Part shown: positions 1-9,760 of the stretch, in pieces
Numbering within the stretch: position 1 is the first letter of the stretch
Layout: every line of letters begins with the position of its first letter
Source: Acidobacteriota bacterium
GTDB taxonomy: Bacteria; Acidobacteriota; Blastocatellia; Pyrinomonadales; Pyrinomonadaceae
NCBI GenBank assembly: GCA_020200135.1
Contig: JAIVJI010000084.1
Location: forward strand, 40,722 to 92,177
Reading direction: 5' to 3'
DNA length: 51,456 nucleotides
The notes under the pieces: model-generated
Told to the model about the DNA's origin: nothing
The model's database searches: none
Seen by the model: only the letters and a program-made list of their open reading frames with translations
Made by a program: the position numbers and the translations under genes

Positions 1-55
1 AACCGCCGACACCGCGATTTTCAGTCGCGTGCTCTACCAACTGAGCTACCTGGCC
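1..55 (-). tRNA. tRNA-Phe (GAA), 3' end cut by the window edge
   Basis: Read on the minus strand the sequence begins with acceptor strand GGCCAGG, then TA, a GCTC/GAGC D stem with an AGTTGGTA loop, an anticodon stem CGCGA/TCGCG with loop CTGAAAA (anticodon GAA, Phe), a five-base variable region and the 5' half of the T arm (GGCGG TT). The rest of the T arm and the acceptor 3' strand lie before position 1. A consensus promoter lies just upstream at 85-113. Confidence 0.93.
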
Positions 56-84
56 GGAAACCGCCTTCGGCGGACAGAAAGCAG

Positions 85-113
85 AGTATAGGCATTGAAA
101 ACTGACCTGTCAA
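85..113 (-). promoter_or_regulatory. sigma70-type promoter of tRNA-Phe
   Basis: On the minus strand TTGACA (108-113) is followed after 17 bp by TATACT (85-90). The predicted start is near position 78, giving a leader of about 23 nt before the tRNA 5' end at 55. Both hexamers are near-perfect, as expected for a strongly expressed tRNA. Confidence 0.7.
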
Positions 114-161
114 ACGGGGTACGGTCGATGCGTTTTTTGTCAAATGCGTCACAAATAATCG

Positions 162-189
162 TTGACAGTTTTTCGGCAAGGTGTATAAT
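162..189 (+). promoter_or_regulatory. consensus sigma70 promoter driving the 196-347 RNA
   Basis: TTGACA (162-167), 16 bp spacer, perfect TATAAT (184-189). It points right, away from tRNA-Phe, into a stretch with no plus-strand gene; the next gene (416-1741) lies on the opposite strand. Predicted transcription start is about 195-197. Confidence 0.7.
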
Positions 190-195
190 CCGTCG

Positions 196-347
196 CGTCT
201 GAGGGTGGTGCCGGTTGCCAAACAGCCGGTGCGTCCCGCAAGGGACAACCAGCCAAAGCTCGAACATCGACAGTGCCCGCCAGTGGCAGCTCGAACGCCG
301 ATTGTGCCCCCCACAAACGCTACATTCGAGCTGCCACCTTTATTTTG
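196..347 (+). ncRNA. candidate structured small RNA of unknown class, about 150 nt
   Basis: Seen: it starts just after a consensus promoter. It contains hairpin 1 (CCGGTTG 211-217 with CAGCCGG 223-229, loop ccaaa), hairpin 2 (GTCCC 233-237 with GGGAC 242-246, closed by a GCAA tetraloop), and a 13-bp stem GTGGCAGCTCGAA (283-295) with TTCGAGCTGCCAC (325-337), whose loop holds an inner TTGTG/CACAA stem (302-315). A U-rich run CTTTATTTT follows. The word AGCTCGAAC occurs twice (257-265 and 288-296), so the 3' strand TTCGAGCT could pair with either copy. No convincing protein is encoded and no plus-strand gene follows, so it looks like a stand-alone RNA rather than a leader. It matches none of the 4.5S, tmRNA, RNase P or c-di-GMP patterns I know; 6S RNA cannot be excluded. 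Confidence 0.5.
283..347 (+). terminator. intrinsic terminator of the candidate RNA
   Basis: A perfect 13-bp inverted repeat (283-295 and 325-337) with an inner 5-bp stem in the loop is followed at once by CTTTATTTT on the plus strand. Confidence 0.6.
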
Positions 348-415
348 CCCGATTAAAACCCGCCCGGCCGAGCCGCTCCGAAGAAATCCCCGAAAACTTT
401 CGCCCGGCCTTTGGT

Positions 416-1741
416 TCAGACGCCGGAGCGCGCCGCCAGCAGTTCGTACTGCCGCGCGGCCTCGGCGACCACCTCGCGCTCGTCGAGCGTCTGAAGCCCC
501 CCGTCGCGCAGCACCACACGCCCGTCGATGAGGACGTCGCGCACGTCCCCGGCCTCGGCCGCGTAGACGAGCGTCGAGACGACGTCGGGCAGCGGCGTCG
601 TGTGCAAACGCCCCAGCTCGACGACCGTGACGTCGGCGCGTTTGCCGGCCTCCAGACTCCCGACCTCGCCTTCGAGCCCCATCGCGCGCGCGCCGTCGCG
701 CGTCGCCATCCTCAGGACGCGCGGCGCCGGCAGTGCGTCGGCCCCCCGGCTGACTTTCTGGAGCAGGGCCGCCGTGCGCATCTCGGTGAACATGTCTAGG
801 CGGTTGTTACACGGCGCGCCGTCCGCGCCGAGCGAGACGGAGACGCTCCCGGCGAGCAACTCCGTGACGGGCGCGACGCCGGAGCCGAGCTTCATGTTCG
901 ATGACGGGCAGTGCGCGACGTGCGTCCCCTTCGACGCGAGCAGTCGAACTTCGTCGTCGTCCAGGTGAACGCAGTGCGCGAGCAGGACGTGCGGGCCGGA
1001 GACGCCGAGCGCGTCGAGGTATGCGACGTTCCGCAGCCCCGTCTCGCGCTCGACCAGCTCTATCTCCGAGCGGTTCTCCGAGGCGTGCGTGTGAATCATC
1101 ACGCCCCGCTCGCGCGCGAGCTGAGCGACGCGCTCCAAAAGCCCGCGCGTGCAGCTCACGGCGAAACGCGGTGCGAAGCAGTAGCGCACGCGCCCGCCGG
1201 CGCGGCCGTGCCACTTCTCGAGCAGCGCCAGCGACTCGCGTATCGAGTCCTCCGTCTCCTCACGCAGTCCCCGCGGCACCTCCTCGCCCTTGTCCATCAT
1301 GCACTTCCCGACGGTGGCGCGGAAGCCAGACTCCTCGACGACGCGGAAGACCTCTTCGGTGTGGCTGACCGTCTCCATCGTGAGCGCGCAGGTCGTGCCG
1401 CCGCGAATCATCTCTGCGACGCCGAGGCGGGCGGAGGCGCGCAGGGACGCGGCGTCGTGCGCGGCCTCCATGGGCCACACGCGGTGCTTGAGCCAGTCGA
1501 GCAGCGGGAGGTCGTCGGCCGCGCCCCGGAAGAGCGTCTGGCAGAGGTGTACGTGCGTCTGGACAAATCCCGGGAGGACCGCGCAGCCGCGCGCGTCGAT
1601 GGTCACGTCGGCCGTGGCGGACGAGTGGTCGCCGACTGACTCGACGCGGCCGCCGCACACGAGCACGTCGCCCGTGACAACCGTCTCGGCGGCGTCCATC
1701 GTGACGACGGCGCCGCCCTTGATGAGGACAGTCTGTTCCAT
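416..1741 (-). CDS. Amidohydrolase of the MTA/SAH deaminase / TRZ-ATZ group
   Basis: Predicted 441-aa metal-dependent aminohydrolase. The N-terminal composite beta region is followed by the metal-binding HVH at about residues 63-65 ([13 protein letters not shown]). Later come HTHASE, LAHCVHL and the signature [16 protein letters not shown], the layout of S-adenosylhomocysteine/methylthioadenosine deaminases, 5'-deoxyadenosine deaminase and triazine hydrolases. Substrate cannot be fixed from sequence; purine-nucleoside salvage is the likeliest role. The start is the ATG at 1741; a longer frame exists to 1846, but homology begins at [10 protein letters not shown]. No strong ribosome binding site is seen. 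It lies downstream of recA but beyond a strong hairpin terminator, so it may be expressed separately. Confidence 0.88.
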   Translation of the reverse strand: MEQTVLIKGGAVVTMDAAETVVTGDVLVCGGRVESVGDHSSATADVTIDARGCAVLPGFVQTHVHLCQTLFRGAADDLPLLDWLKHRVWPMEAAHDAASLRASARLGVAEMIRGGTTCALTMETVSHTEEVFRVVEESGFRATVGKCMMDKGEEVPRGLREETEDSIRESLALLEKWHGRAGGRVRYCFAPRFAVSCTRGLLERVAQLARERGVMIHTHASENRSEIELVERETGLRNVAYLDALGVSGPHVLLAHCVHLDDDEVRLLASKGTHVAHCPSSNMKLGSGVAPVTELLAGSVSVSLGADGAPCNNRLDMFTEMRTAALLQKVSRGADALPAPRVLRMATRDGARAMGLEGEVGSLEAGKRADVTVVELGRLHTTPLPDVVSTLVYAAEAGDVRDVLIDGRVVLRDGGLQTLDEREVVAEAARQYELLAARSGV

Positions 1742-1837
1742 CTGAAATAGGCGAAGAGAGTTTGGAGCGGTGTCTCCTGCCGCGCGATTATCCATGCACA
1801 CCGGCGCGGCTGTAAAGCGCGGCCCCGTCGGCAACGC

Positions 1838-1895
1838 AAAAGGCAAAAGTGGGGGACGAGAGCCGCGCCGGCCGCCGTCCCCACTTTTGCCTTTT
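1838..1895 (-). terminator. recA terminator hairpin built from 7-bp words
   Basis: Left arm 1838-1857 pairs with right arm 1876-1895 over about 19-20 bp with one extra G. On the minus strand the hairpin follows recA and ends in CCACTTTTGCCTTTTG. The arms themselves have a 7-bp period (CAAAAGG CAAAAGT), linking it to the heptamer repeats elsewhere in the window. Confidence 0.7.
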
Positions 1896-1924
1896 GAAGT
1901 TCGCCTCGTGCCCCGGCGAAGGGG

Positions 1925-2980
<1,056 letters not shown>

Positions 2981-3216
2981 GTTTGCTACCACGTCTTTCT
3001 CGTCCCCTTTTCTCACGCTGTTAAATTTGTGTCTTAACTCCCAAGACCCGGAGAGTCTACCACAAACAGCGCGAGAATGGAACAGCGTTTCACACTTGCA
3101 ACAAAGTTTTTTTTCACCCTGGCGGGGATGATGCCGGAGGTACGTCCTGAAGCCGGGACAATATACGACAGCCGCCCTTTCAAGTCGAGCGCCGCCCCGC
3201 GCGGCCGTCCCGGCAC
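2981..3216. other. Intergenic region between trpA and recA
   Basis: No gene is seen. On the minus strand there are weak promoter-like elements before recA (TTGCAA at about 3098-3103, and TAGACT near 3056-3061), none with a convincing pair of hexamers. A run of eight T occurs at 3108-3115. Confidence 0.4.
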
Positions 3217-4029
3217 TCAGTTGGGGAGGAGAGAGCGCGCGAACTGGCCGACGCGGGCGACGAGGTCGGGGCGGCCGGCGTGCTCCTCTATCTCGGCGAC
3301 GAGGGCGGAGCCGACGACCGCCGCGTCGGCGTAGTGCCAGACTTCGGCGACGTGCTCGGGCCGGGAGATGCCGAAGCCGACGGCGACGGGCAGGCGCGTG
3401 ACGCCGCGCACGCGCCCGACCAGACGCGCGGCCTCGGAGCTGAGGTCCGTGCGGGCGCCCGTGACGCCCGCGCGCGAGACGGCGTAGACGAAGCCGCTGG
3501 CGCGCTCGGCGACCAGCCGCAGGCGCGCGTCGGAGGTGGTCGGCGCGACGAGAAAAATCTGGTCGAGCCCGCGGCGCGTGAGGACGGCGTTGAACTCGGC
3601 GGACTCTTCGGGGACGAGGTCGGTGGCGAGTATGCCGTCAACGCCGGCGCGCGCGGACTCTTCGGCCAGGCGCTCGACGCCGAACTGGAGCAGCGGGTTG
3701 AAGTAGCTGAAGAGGATGACGGGCACGTCTGTGTCGCGCCGCGCGTCGGCGAGGGTTTCGAGCACGTCTGCGAGCCCGACGTTCTGCCTCAGAGCGCGTT
3801 CGGAGGCGCGCTGGATGACGGGGCCGTCGGCCACGGGGTCGCTGAAGGGGACGCCCAGCTCGATCAGAGTCGCGCCCGCGCGGGCGAGTTCGACGAGTAG
3901 AGCGCGCGTCGTCCGGAGGTCGGGGTCGCCGGCCGTGATGAAGGGGATGAAGCCGCGCCGGCCGGCGCCTTCGAGCTTCCTGAAAGCCTCGCCGATTCGA
4001 CCTGCGCTCGCCCCCCCGGCGCGGCTCAA
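3217..4029 (-). CDS. trpA: Tryptophan synthase alpha chain
   Basis: Cleaves indole-3-glycerol phosphate to indole and glyceraldehyde-3-phosphate; works as an alpha2beta2 complex with TrpB. The protein reads through the hallmark [10 protein letters not shown] segment, the catalytic-Glu region ([15 protein letters not shown]), the catalytic-Asp loop ([11 protein letters not shown]), then [14 protein letters not shown] and the phosphate-binding VGFGI region; 270 aa matches the family. The frame stays open far upstream, but the sensible start is a TTG at 4029 overlapping the trpB stop as TTGA, with GAGGAA five bases before it, indicating translational coupling to trpB. Confidence 0.95.
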   Translation of the reverse strand: MSRAGGASAGRIGEAFRKLEGAGRRGFIPFITAGDPDLRTTRALLVELARAGATLIELGVPFSDPVADGPVIQRASERALRQNVGLADVLETLADARRDTDVPVILFSYFNPLLQFGVERLAEESARAGVDGILATDLVPEESAEFNAVLTRRGLDQIFLVAPTTSDARLRLVAERASGFVYAVSRAGVTGARTDLSSEAARLVGRVRGVTRLPVAVGFGISRPEHVAEVWHYADAAVVGSALVAEIEEHAGRPDLVARVGQFARSLLPN

Positions 4030-5243
4030 GCCAGTTCCTCGCCGGCACGCTCGGCCACGGTCTGCACGTCCTTGTCGCCGCGCCCGGAGAGGTTGACGAC
4101 GAGGGCCTCGCCCCGCTTCATCTCGCCGGCCAGCTTGAGCGCGTGCGCGACGGCGTGCGCGGATTCGAGCGCGGGGATGATGCCTTCGAGCTGCGATGTC
4201 AGGCGGAAGGCTTCGAGCGCCTCTTCGTCCGAGGCGGAGACGTACTCGACGCGCCCCTCGTCGTGGAGGAAGGCGTGCTCGGGGCCGATGGAAGGGTAGT
4301 CGAGCCCGGCCGAGACCGAGTGCGTCGAGGCTATCTGACCGCGCTCGTCCTGCAAGACGTAGCTCATCGTGCCCTGTAGGACGCCGGGGCGACCGCCTCC
4401 GGTCCGGTTGAAGCGCGCGGCGTGGAGACCCAACTCCGCCCCCGTCCCGCCCGCCTCGACGCCGACCATGCGGACGCCCGCGTCCGCGAGGAAGGGGTGG
4501 AACAGCCCGATGGAGTTCGAGCCGCCGCCCACGCACGCGACGAGCGCGTCGGGCAGGCGCGCTTCCCTTTCGAGAAACTGCGCGCGCGCCTCGCGCCCGA
4601 TGACGCTTTGAAACTCGCGCACCATCAGCGGGTACGGGTGCGGCCCGAGCGCGCTGCCCAGGAGGTAGTAGGTGTCCGCGACGTTCGTCACCCAGTCGCG
4701 CAGAGCCTCGTTGATGGCGTCCTTGAGCGTGCGCTGGCCGGCGTCCACCTCGCGCACCTCCGCGCCGAGCAGACGCATGCGGAAGACGTTCAGACGCTGG
4801 CGCCGCACGTCCTCCGAGCCCATGTAGACGACGCACTTCAAGCCGAACAGCGCGCAGACGGTCGCGGTCGCCACGCCGTGCTGCCCCGCGCCGGTCTCGG
4901 CGATGACGCGCCCCTTTCCCATGCGTCGCGCGAGCAGGACCTGGCCCAGCGCGTTGTTTATCTTGTGCGAGCCGGTGTGCGAGAGGTCTTCGCGCTTGAG
5001 GTAGAGGCGTGCGCCGCCGGCGCGCTCGGTCAGACGCGCGGCGTAAAAGAGTGGCGTCGGGCGGCCCGAGTAGTCGCGCAGCAGCGACTCGAACTCCCCG
5101 CGAAAACTCTCGTCGTCCCGCGCCGCGTCGAAGGCTTCGGTCAACTCTTCGAGCGGCGCCATCAAAGTCTCGGGGACGTAGCGCCCGCCGTAGCGCCCCC
5201 AGTGCCCGCCCGCGTCGGGATTTATGTCCAGAACTCCGCCCAT
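4026..5243 (-). CDS. trpB: Tryptophan synthase beta chain
   Basis: PLP enzyme joining indole and serine to make tryptophan. 405 aa, usual for TrpB1. The PLP lysine is Lys94 in [14 protein letters not shown]; the phosphate-binding glycine run GGGSNSIG and the [12 protein letters not shown] opening are present. Its 3' end overlaps trpA (TTGA), the universal trpBA pairing. The upstream neighbour on the same strand is a diguanylate cyclase with its own terminator, so trpBA is probably a transcription unit separate from trpGDCF. Confidence 0.97.
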   Translation of the reverse strand: MGGVLDINPDAGGHWGRYGGRYVPETLMAPLEELTEAFDAARDDESFRGEFESLLRDYSGRPTPLFYAARLTERAGGARLYLKREDLSHTGSHKINNALGQVLLARRMGKGRVIAETGAGQHGVATATVCALFGLKCVVYMGSEDVRRQRLNVFRMRLLGAEVREVDAGQRTLKDAINEALRDWVTNVADTYYLLGSALGPHPYPLMVREFQSVIGREARAQFLEREARLPDALVACVGGGSNSIGLFHPFLADAGVRMVGVEAGGTGAELGLHAARFNRTGGGRPGVLQGTMSYVLQDERGQIASTHSVSAGLDYPSIGPEHAFLHDEGRVEYVSASDEEALEAFRLTSQLEGIIPALESAHAVAHALKLAGEMKRGEALVVNLSGRGDKDVQTVAERAGEELA

Positions 5244-5281
5244 AAAAAAGCCCGTCCGGTTTTCGTTCCGTGAAATTTCGA

Positions 5282-5316
5282 GCGGCGGCCGGCGCTCGTT
5301 TGGCGCCGGCCGCCGC
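5282..5316 (-). terminator. GC-rich hairpin between the diguanylate cyclase and trpB
   Basis: Perfect 14-bp inverted repeat (5282-5295 and 5303-5316) with loop tcgtttg. On the minus strand it follows the cyclase stop; no real U tract follows (CTCGAAATTTC), so it could be a weak intrinsic terminator or an RNA-stabilising stem. Confidence 0.5.
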
Positions 5317-5359
5317 GACTTTGAAACGGTGCCGAAAGTTTAGCTCACACGCCCGCGGT

Positions 5360-6334
5360 TTACGAAACGTCCGCCGCCGTCGCCCCGGCCGGTGCCGCGT
5401 CCTGCGCCGGCGTGTACGTGCCCGCGAGGACGGTGCGGTTGCGCCCCGTGCGCTTGGCCTGGTAGAGCGCCGCGTCGCTCGCCGAGAACAGCTCGCGGTC
5501 GCTGAGCGCATCTGAGGGGCACGCGGCGACGCCGAGGCTCACGGTGACGCGGCCGACCTCCGGGAGCAGATGCTCGGCGACGGCCAGCCGCACGCGCTCG
5601 GCCGCGGCGTGCGCCTTAGCGCCGTCCGTCCCCGCGAGAAGCAGCGCGAACTCCTCGCCGCCGAGCCGCGCCGCCGTGTCGTTGTCGCGCGAAAGCTCCG
5701 CGAGCACGTCGGCGATGAAGCGTATGACGCGGTCGCCCGCTGGGTGGCCGTGCGTGTCGTTGACTCGCTTCATGAGGTCGATGTCCAAGAGCAGGAGCGC
5801 GCAAGGCACGTGGTAGCGGCGCCACCGCTCGACCTCCCGCCCGAGCGCCTTGCGGAAACGGCGGCGGTTGGCGAGACCCGTCAGGTAGTCCTGGTCGGCC
5901 TCCGCGCGCAGGCGCTCGACCGTCAGGCGGTGCGCGACGAGCTGGCCGGCGCGCGCGGCGAGAAGACCGAGCTCGTCCGGGAGTTGAAAGTAGTCGGACG
6001 CGCCCGAGTCCATCGCCTCGCCGCGCCGCTCGGGCGTCGAGGGGTCGAGCCCGGCGAGCACGACGGGGACGGCCGTCTGCGGGTCGGAGAGCATACGCGT
6101 CAGCTCGGCGGCGCTGATGCCTTTGAGCGCGGCGTCGGCGACGACGACGTGCGGGCGCGCGCGCTGGAGCGCGACGAGCGCCTTCGCTCCGCCCGCGACA
6201 CCCGCGACGACGAAGCCGCGCTCTTCGAGCCCGGCGGCGTGGCCGGCGAGCCGCGGGTCATCCGTGACGAGCAGGAGTCGGCCCTGGTCGCGCGTCTGCT
6301 GGCGGCGGCCTGTGGTTCTAGCTGTTGCAGTCAT
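5360..6334 (-). CDS. Receiver-like plus GGDEF diguanylate cyclase
   Basis: Predicted 324-aa cyclic-di-GMP synthase. Residues about 18-135 form a receiver-like domain with acidic pair D25-D26 and candidate phospho-acceptor D67, but the conserved Lys-Pro near its end is replaced (DYFQLPDEL), so phosphorylation control is doubtful. Residues about 148-310 are a GGDEF domain: DYLTGLANRR, LLDIDLMKRVNDTHGHPAGD, and the active-site loop GGEEF (225-229). An RxxD inhibitory site (RDND, 216-219) sits exactly five residues before it, so product inhibition is expected. No membrane segment is seen, so it is cytosolic. Start taken as the ATG at 6334; a GTG at 6403 is possible. It sits, unusually, between trpF and trpB. 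Confidence 0.93.
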   Translation of the reverse strand: MTATARTTGRRQQTRDQGRLLLVTDDPRLAGHAAGLEERGFVVAGVAGGAKALVALQRARPHVVVADAALKGISAAELTRMLSDPQTAVPVVLAGLDPSTPERRGEAMDSGASDYFQLPDELGLLAARAGQLVAHRLTVERLRAEADQDYLTGLANRRRFRKALGREVERWRRYHVPCALLLLDIDLMKRVNDTHGHPAGDRVIRFIADVLAELSRDNDTAARLGGEEFALLLAGTDGAKAHAAAERVRLAVAEHLLPEVGRVTVSLGVAACPSDALSDRELFSASDAALYQAKRTGRNRTVLAGTYTPAQDAAPAGATAADVS

Positions 6335-6481
6335 CAGGGGAACTCTGGTGCAAGTGCTCGCCGGGGGCGGCGCGGGCGGCGGGAGGTAAATGTCGGGGCA
6401 CACGCTATCGGCGAAGTTCAGAACCCCTTGCCAGTTCGACGCCAGAATAACCGATGAGGTGGGCGGGGAGTCAAGGGGAAA

Positions 6482-6590
6482 TAGACAGTAGTCAGTAGTC
6501 AGTAGTCAGTAGAAAAACCTTCGGAGCCGGGCGGCCGACCCTTCAGCATCGAACACACATCAAGCGGAGCCTACTGACTACTGTCTACTT
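6482..6590 (-). repeat. Heptamer palindrome TAGTCAG at the trpF 3' end
   Basis: Three TAGTCAG words preceded by TAGACAG (6482-6512) face CTACTGA CTACTGT CTACTTC (6571-6590) across about 58 nt, giving a roughly 20-bp stem. The distal arm encodes the last residues and the stop of trpF, so the hairpin starts inside the gene; on the minus strand it may act as a terminator (AAGGTTTTT lies in the loop). Confidence 0.8.
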
Positions 6591-7203
6591 CCTTAACCTG
6601 TTCGACGAAGCGGCGCATCTGTTCGAGGCTTTTGCGGCCGGGGGCGGTCTCGACGCCGCTGCACACGTCGACGGCGTGGGGGCGGACGACGGCGACGGCC
6701 TCGGCGACGTTCTCGGGTTTCAGGCCGCCGGCGAGGAAGAGTCGCGGGACTGCTTCGCGCGTGCGGCGCGCGAGCGCCCAGTCGAAGGTGTGCCCCGTGC
6801 CGCCCCACTCGCCCGCGACGTACGCGTCGAGGAGCACGGCGTCGGTCGGGTATGCGGCGGCCGCCTCCGGCGTGAAATCCGGCCCGACGCGCAGAGCCTT
6901 GATCGTCGTCTGTCCGCGCAGGGCGCGGCAGAAATCGTGCGTCTCGTCGCCGTGAAGCTGAACCGCGCCGACGCCGGCCTCACTTGCGATGCGCTCGACC
7001 TCCTCTGGCGCGGCCTCGTTGACGAAGACGCCGACGCACTCGACGCCTTCCGGCAAACGCTCGATGATGCGGCGCGCCTCCGACGCGGAGACGCAGCGCT
7101 GGCTCCGCGCGTAGAAGTTGAACCCGAGCATCCCGGCCCCGGCCTCGACCGCCGCCAGCGCATCCTCAAGATTGGTTATCCCGCAGACCTTGATCCGTGT
7201 CAT
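6571..7203 (-). CDS. trpF: Phosphoribosylanthranilate isomerase
   Basis: Converts phosphoribosylanthranilate to CdRP in tryptophan synthesis. 210-aa single TIM barrel: opening MTRIKVCGIT with the catalytic Cys7, GFNFYARSQR, QLHGDE, LLDAYVAGEWGGTG with the catalytic Asp, and the phosphate-binding LAGGLKPENV and DVCSGVE loops. The terminal VDSSQ and the TAG stop are read from a heptamer repeat, so the natural C-terminus has been overwritten or extended by it. It follows trpC by 25 nt. Confidence 0.96.
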   Translation of the reverse strand: MTRIKVCGITNLEDALAAVEAGAGMLGFNFYARSQRCVSASEARRIIERLPEGVECVGVFVNEAAPEEVERIASEAGVGAVQLHGDETHDFCRALRGQTTIKALRVGPDFTPEAAAAYPTDAVLLDAYVAGEWGGTGHTFDWALARRTREAVPRLFLAGGLKPENVAEAVAVVRPHAVDVCSGVETAPGRKSLEQMRRFVEQVKEVDSSQ

Positions 7204-7228
7204 TCGTAAGCCCCAGAGCGCCGTCCGC

Positions 7229-8077
7229 CTAAGTCATCAATGCCCTTGCCGTGCCGCCCGACTCGCCCGCGCCGGTCAAAGTACGCAGCGCCGCCTCGGG
7301 GTTCTCGGCGCGCATCAGCGTCTCGCCGACGAGGAAGGCGCGGAAGCCGTGGGCGCGGAGGCGCGCGATGTCGGAGGCGTCGCGGATGCCACTCTCGCTG
7401 ACGAGGAGCATCCCTTCGCGCGCTCGGGCGGCGAGCGCGACCGAGGTTTCTAGTGAGACCTCGAAGGTGCGAAGGTCGCGGTTGTTGACGCCGACAACTC
7501 GCGCGCCGGCCGTAGCCGCGCGCGAAAGCTCGTCGGACGTGTGGACTTCGACCAGCGCGTCCATGCCGAGTACGTCTTCCGTCAGCCGAAGCAGCGCGGC
7601 CAGCGTCGCGTCGTCGAGCGCGGCGACGATGAGCAGCAGCGCGTCCGCGCCGGCGGCGGCCGATTCGTAGACCTGGTACTCGTCGAAGACGAAGTCCTTC
7701 CTGAGCACGGGCAGGCGCGTCGCCGTCTTCACCTCGGCGAGGTCGCGCAGGGAGCCGCGGAAGAAGTCCTCCTCGGTCAGCACGGAGAGGGCCGCCGCGC
7801 CGCCGCGCTCGTAGGCGCGCGCGGTCTCGGCCGCCGAGGCGCCCGCGCGAATCTCGCCCTTCGACGGCGACGCGCGCTTGAACTCGGCGATGACGTTGAC
7901 GCGCCCCGCTTCGCGGGCGGCCGCGCGCAGGGCGTGCCGCCGCGACGACTCCCTCACCGCTAAGGCTTCGCGCCGCACATCTTCGAGGGGGCGCGCGCCG
8001 CGCGCCCCCTCAAGCCGCGCGCGCTTCCGCTCGATGATTCTGGTCAGAAAGTCGTCCACCTCAAACGGTCCCCGCAC
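7229..8077 (-). CDS. trpC: Indole-3-glycerol phosphate synthase
   Basis: Ring closure of CdRP to indole-3-glycerol phosphate. Motifs: FLTRIIERKRARLE near the N-terminus, VIAEFKRASPSKG (catalytic Lys), SVLTEEDFFRGS, VLRKDFVFDEYQVYES, LVEVHTSDE, GVNNRDLRTFEV, VSESGI and AFLVGETLMRA. No ATG is available. GTG at 8077 lies four bases after the trpD stop with a GGGGTGA ribosome site; GTG at 8059 with GGGGA nine bases upstream is equally plausible, and the protein is about 276-282 aa either way. Tight coupling to trpD. Confidence 0.95.
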   Translation of the reverse strand: MRGPFEVDDFLTRIIERKRARLEGARGARPLEDVRREALAVRESSRRHALRAAAREAGRVNVIAEFKRASPSKGEIRAGASAAETARAYERGGAAALSVLTEEDFFRGSLRDLAEVKTATRLPVLRKDFVFDEYQVYESAAAGADALLLIVAALDDATLAALLRLTEDVLGMDALVEVHTSDELSRAATAGARVVGVNNRDLRTFEVSLETSVALAARAREGMLLVSESGIRDASDIARLRAHGFRAFLVGETLMRAENPEAALRTLTGAGESGGTARALMT

Positions 8078-8081
8078 GCGC

Positions 8082-9185
8082 TCACCCCACGCCCTTCGAC
8101 GCGCGCGCGAGCGTCTCAAGCTTTTCGAGCGCGGCGCCGGTGTCGATGCTCCTTGCGGCGAGCCGCGCGGCCTCGCGCAGGTCTGCGGCTTCGCCCCCGA
8201 CGAAGAGCGCGGCGGCTGCGTTGACGACGACGAGCGAGCGCGCCTCGTCGCGCCTCTCGCCCGAGAGCACCGCGCGGATGATGTTCGCGTTCTCGACCGC
8301 GCCGCCGCCGCGCAGCGCCGCGAGCGCCGAAGTTTCGAGCCCGAAGTCTTCCGGCCCGACCTCGAAGACGCGCACCGCGCCCCCGGATGCCTCCGCGACC
8401 TTTGTGCGGCCGTCGAGCGTCACCTCGTCGAGCCCGTCGAGCCCGTGGACGACCCACGCGCGCTCCGTCCCGAGCGCGACCAGCGTGTGCGCCAGCGGCT
8501 CGACCAGTGCCTCATGCCAGACGCCGATGACCTGTCGCGGCGCGCCCGCGGGGTTGGTCAGCGGCCCCAGCAGGTTGAAGGTCGTGTGGACGCCCAGCTC
8601 GCGCCTGACGCCGGCGACGCGCGCCGTCGCGCCGTGGTAGAGCGGCGCGAACATGAAGCAGACGCCCACCTCGTTCAGACACGTCTCCGAGACCTCGGGC
8701 GCGGCCGTCACCTCGACGCCGAGCGCGCCGAGCACGTCCGCCGAGCCCGAGCGACTCGTCGCGGCGCGGCTCCCGTGCTTGGCCACGGGCAGGCCGGCGC
8801 CCGCGATGACGAAGGCGGCGGCGGTCGAGACGTTAAAGGTCTTGGCGGCGCTCGAACCCGTCCCCGCCGTGTCTATGAAACGCTCGTGCCGGGGCCGGAT
8901 GCGCACCGCGCGGCCTCGCATCGCGGAGGCGAGGCCCGCCAACTCCTCGACGGTCTCGCCCTTCACGGCGAGCGCGACGAGCGCCGCGCCTATCTGCGCG
9001 TCGGTCGCCGCGGCGTCGAGCAGCGCGTCGAGGAGCGCCGCGGCCTCCTCGCGCCCCAGGTCCTCGCCGCGCATCAGGCGCAGCGTGAACTCGCGCAGCG
9101 GCGGCCCCGCGCGCTCGCCACGCCGCGCCGGGGTCGGCAGAAGCCACGACGGCAGCGTCCGCTGTCTGCTTGCTTCGTCGCTCAT
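8082..9185 (-). CDS. trpD: Anthranilate phosphoribosyltransferase
   Basis: Transfers phosphoribose from PRPP to anthranilate. 367 aa. The helical N-terminal domain is followed by the PRPP/glycine loop (DTAGTGSSAAKTFNVSTAAA), KHGSRAATSRSGSADVLGALG, the anthranilate-site region FAPLYHGA, and the family-typical FNLLGPLTNPAG. The ATG at 9185 lies five bases after the trpG stop. The ending GVG and TGA abut trpC. Confidence 0.96.
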   Translation of the reverse strand: MSDEASRQRTLPSWLLPTPARRGERAGPPLREFTLRLMRGEDLGREEAAALLDALLDAAATDAQIGAALVALAVKGETVEELAGLASAMRGRAVRIRPRHERFIDTAGTGSSAAKTFNVSTAAAFVIAGAGLPVAKHGSRAATSRSGSADVLGALGVEVTAAPEVSETCLNEVGVCFMFAPLYHGATARVAGVRRELGVHTTFNLLGPLTNPAGAPRQVIGVWHEALVEPLAHTLVALGTERAWVVHGLDGLDEVTLDGRTKVAEASGGAVRVFEVGPEDFGLETSALAALRGGGAVENANIIRAVLSGERRDEARSLVVVNAAAALFVGGEAADLREAARLAARSIDTGAALEKLETLARASKGVG

Positions 9186-9190
9186 CGGCC

Positions 9191-9760
9191 TTACAGGTTC
9201 AGGAAGTTCGCGAGCAGGCGTTTGCCCTCGGTCGTCAGAATCGATTCGGGGTGGAACTGGACGCCCTCGACCTTGAGGCGGCGGTGGCGCAGTCCCATGA
9301 TGACGCCGTCGGGCGTCGTGGCCGAGACTTCGAGGCAGTCGGGCAGACTCTCGCGCTCGACGACGAGCGAGTGATAGCGCGCGGCCTGGAAGCGGTATTC
9401 GAGCCCCTCGAAGATGGTCCGCCCGTCGTGGCAAATCTCCGCCGGCTTGCCGTGGACGGGCTCGGGGCCGCGGACGACGCGCCCGCCGAAAATCTGCCCG
9501 ATGGCCTGATGACCAAGGCACACGCCGAGCACGGGCACGTGACCCGCGAGCGCCGCGATCAGCTCCATCGAGACGCCGGCCTCGTCGGGCGTCCCCGGCC
9601 CCGGCGAGACGACGACGCGGTCGGGGCGTATTTCGTTCTCCACCTCCCCGACCGTCACCTCGTCGTTGCGGCGCACCTCGACCTCCGCCCCAAGCTCGCC
9701 GAGGTACTGCACGAGGTTGTAGGTGAAGGAGTCGTAGTTGTCTACAAGTAAAACGCGCAT
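9191..9760 (-). CDS. trpG: Anthranilate synthase component II (glutamine amidotransferase)
   Basis: 189-aa class-I amidotransferase feeding ammonia to TrpE. Opening [17 protein letters not shown], the oxyanion motif [11 protein letters not shown], the catalytic Cys in [12 protein letters not shown], and the His/Glu pair in GVQFHPESI are all present. Its partner trpE is not adjacent but 11 kb away (20765-22294). PabA-type dual use in folate synthesis is possible. First gene of the trpGDCF unit. Confidence 0.96.
   Translation of the reverse strand: MRVLLVDNYDSFTYNLVQYLGELGAEVEVRRNDEVTVGEVENEIRPDRVVVSPGPGTPDEAGVSMELIAALAGHVPVLGVCLGHQAIGQIFGGRVVRGPEPVHGKPAEICHDGRTIFEGLEYRFQAARYHSLVVERESLPDCLEVSATTPDGVIMGLRHRRLKVEGVQFHPESILTTEGKRLLANFLNL

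Noticed and set aside
196-246. T-box leader (AGGGTGG followed by a GTCCC/GGGAC stem)
   Set aside because: The promoter lies directly before it, leaving no room for the specifier stem, and no aminoacyl-tRNA synthetase or amino-acid gene follows on the plus strand.
3017-3140. LexA/SOS box upstream of recA
   Set aside because: Neither a CTGT-N8-ACAG nor a GAAC-N4-GTTC site is present; scattered CTGTT words do not pair.
3280-3900. Plus-strand frame opposite trpA
   Set aside because: Antisense shadow; its composition mirrors the trpA codons.
6482-6512. CRISPR-like direct repeats TAGTCAG
   Set aside because: Words are contiguous 7-mers without spacers; better described as a tandem repeat arm of a hairpin.
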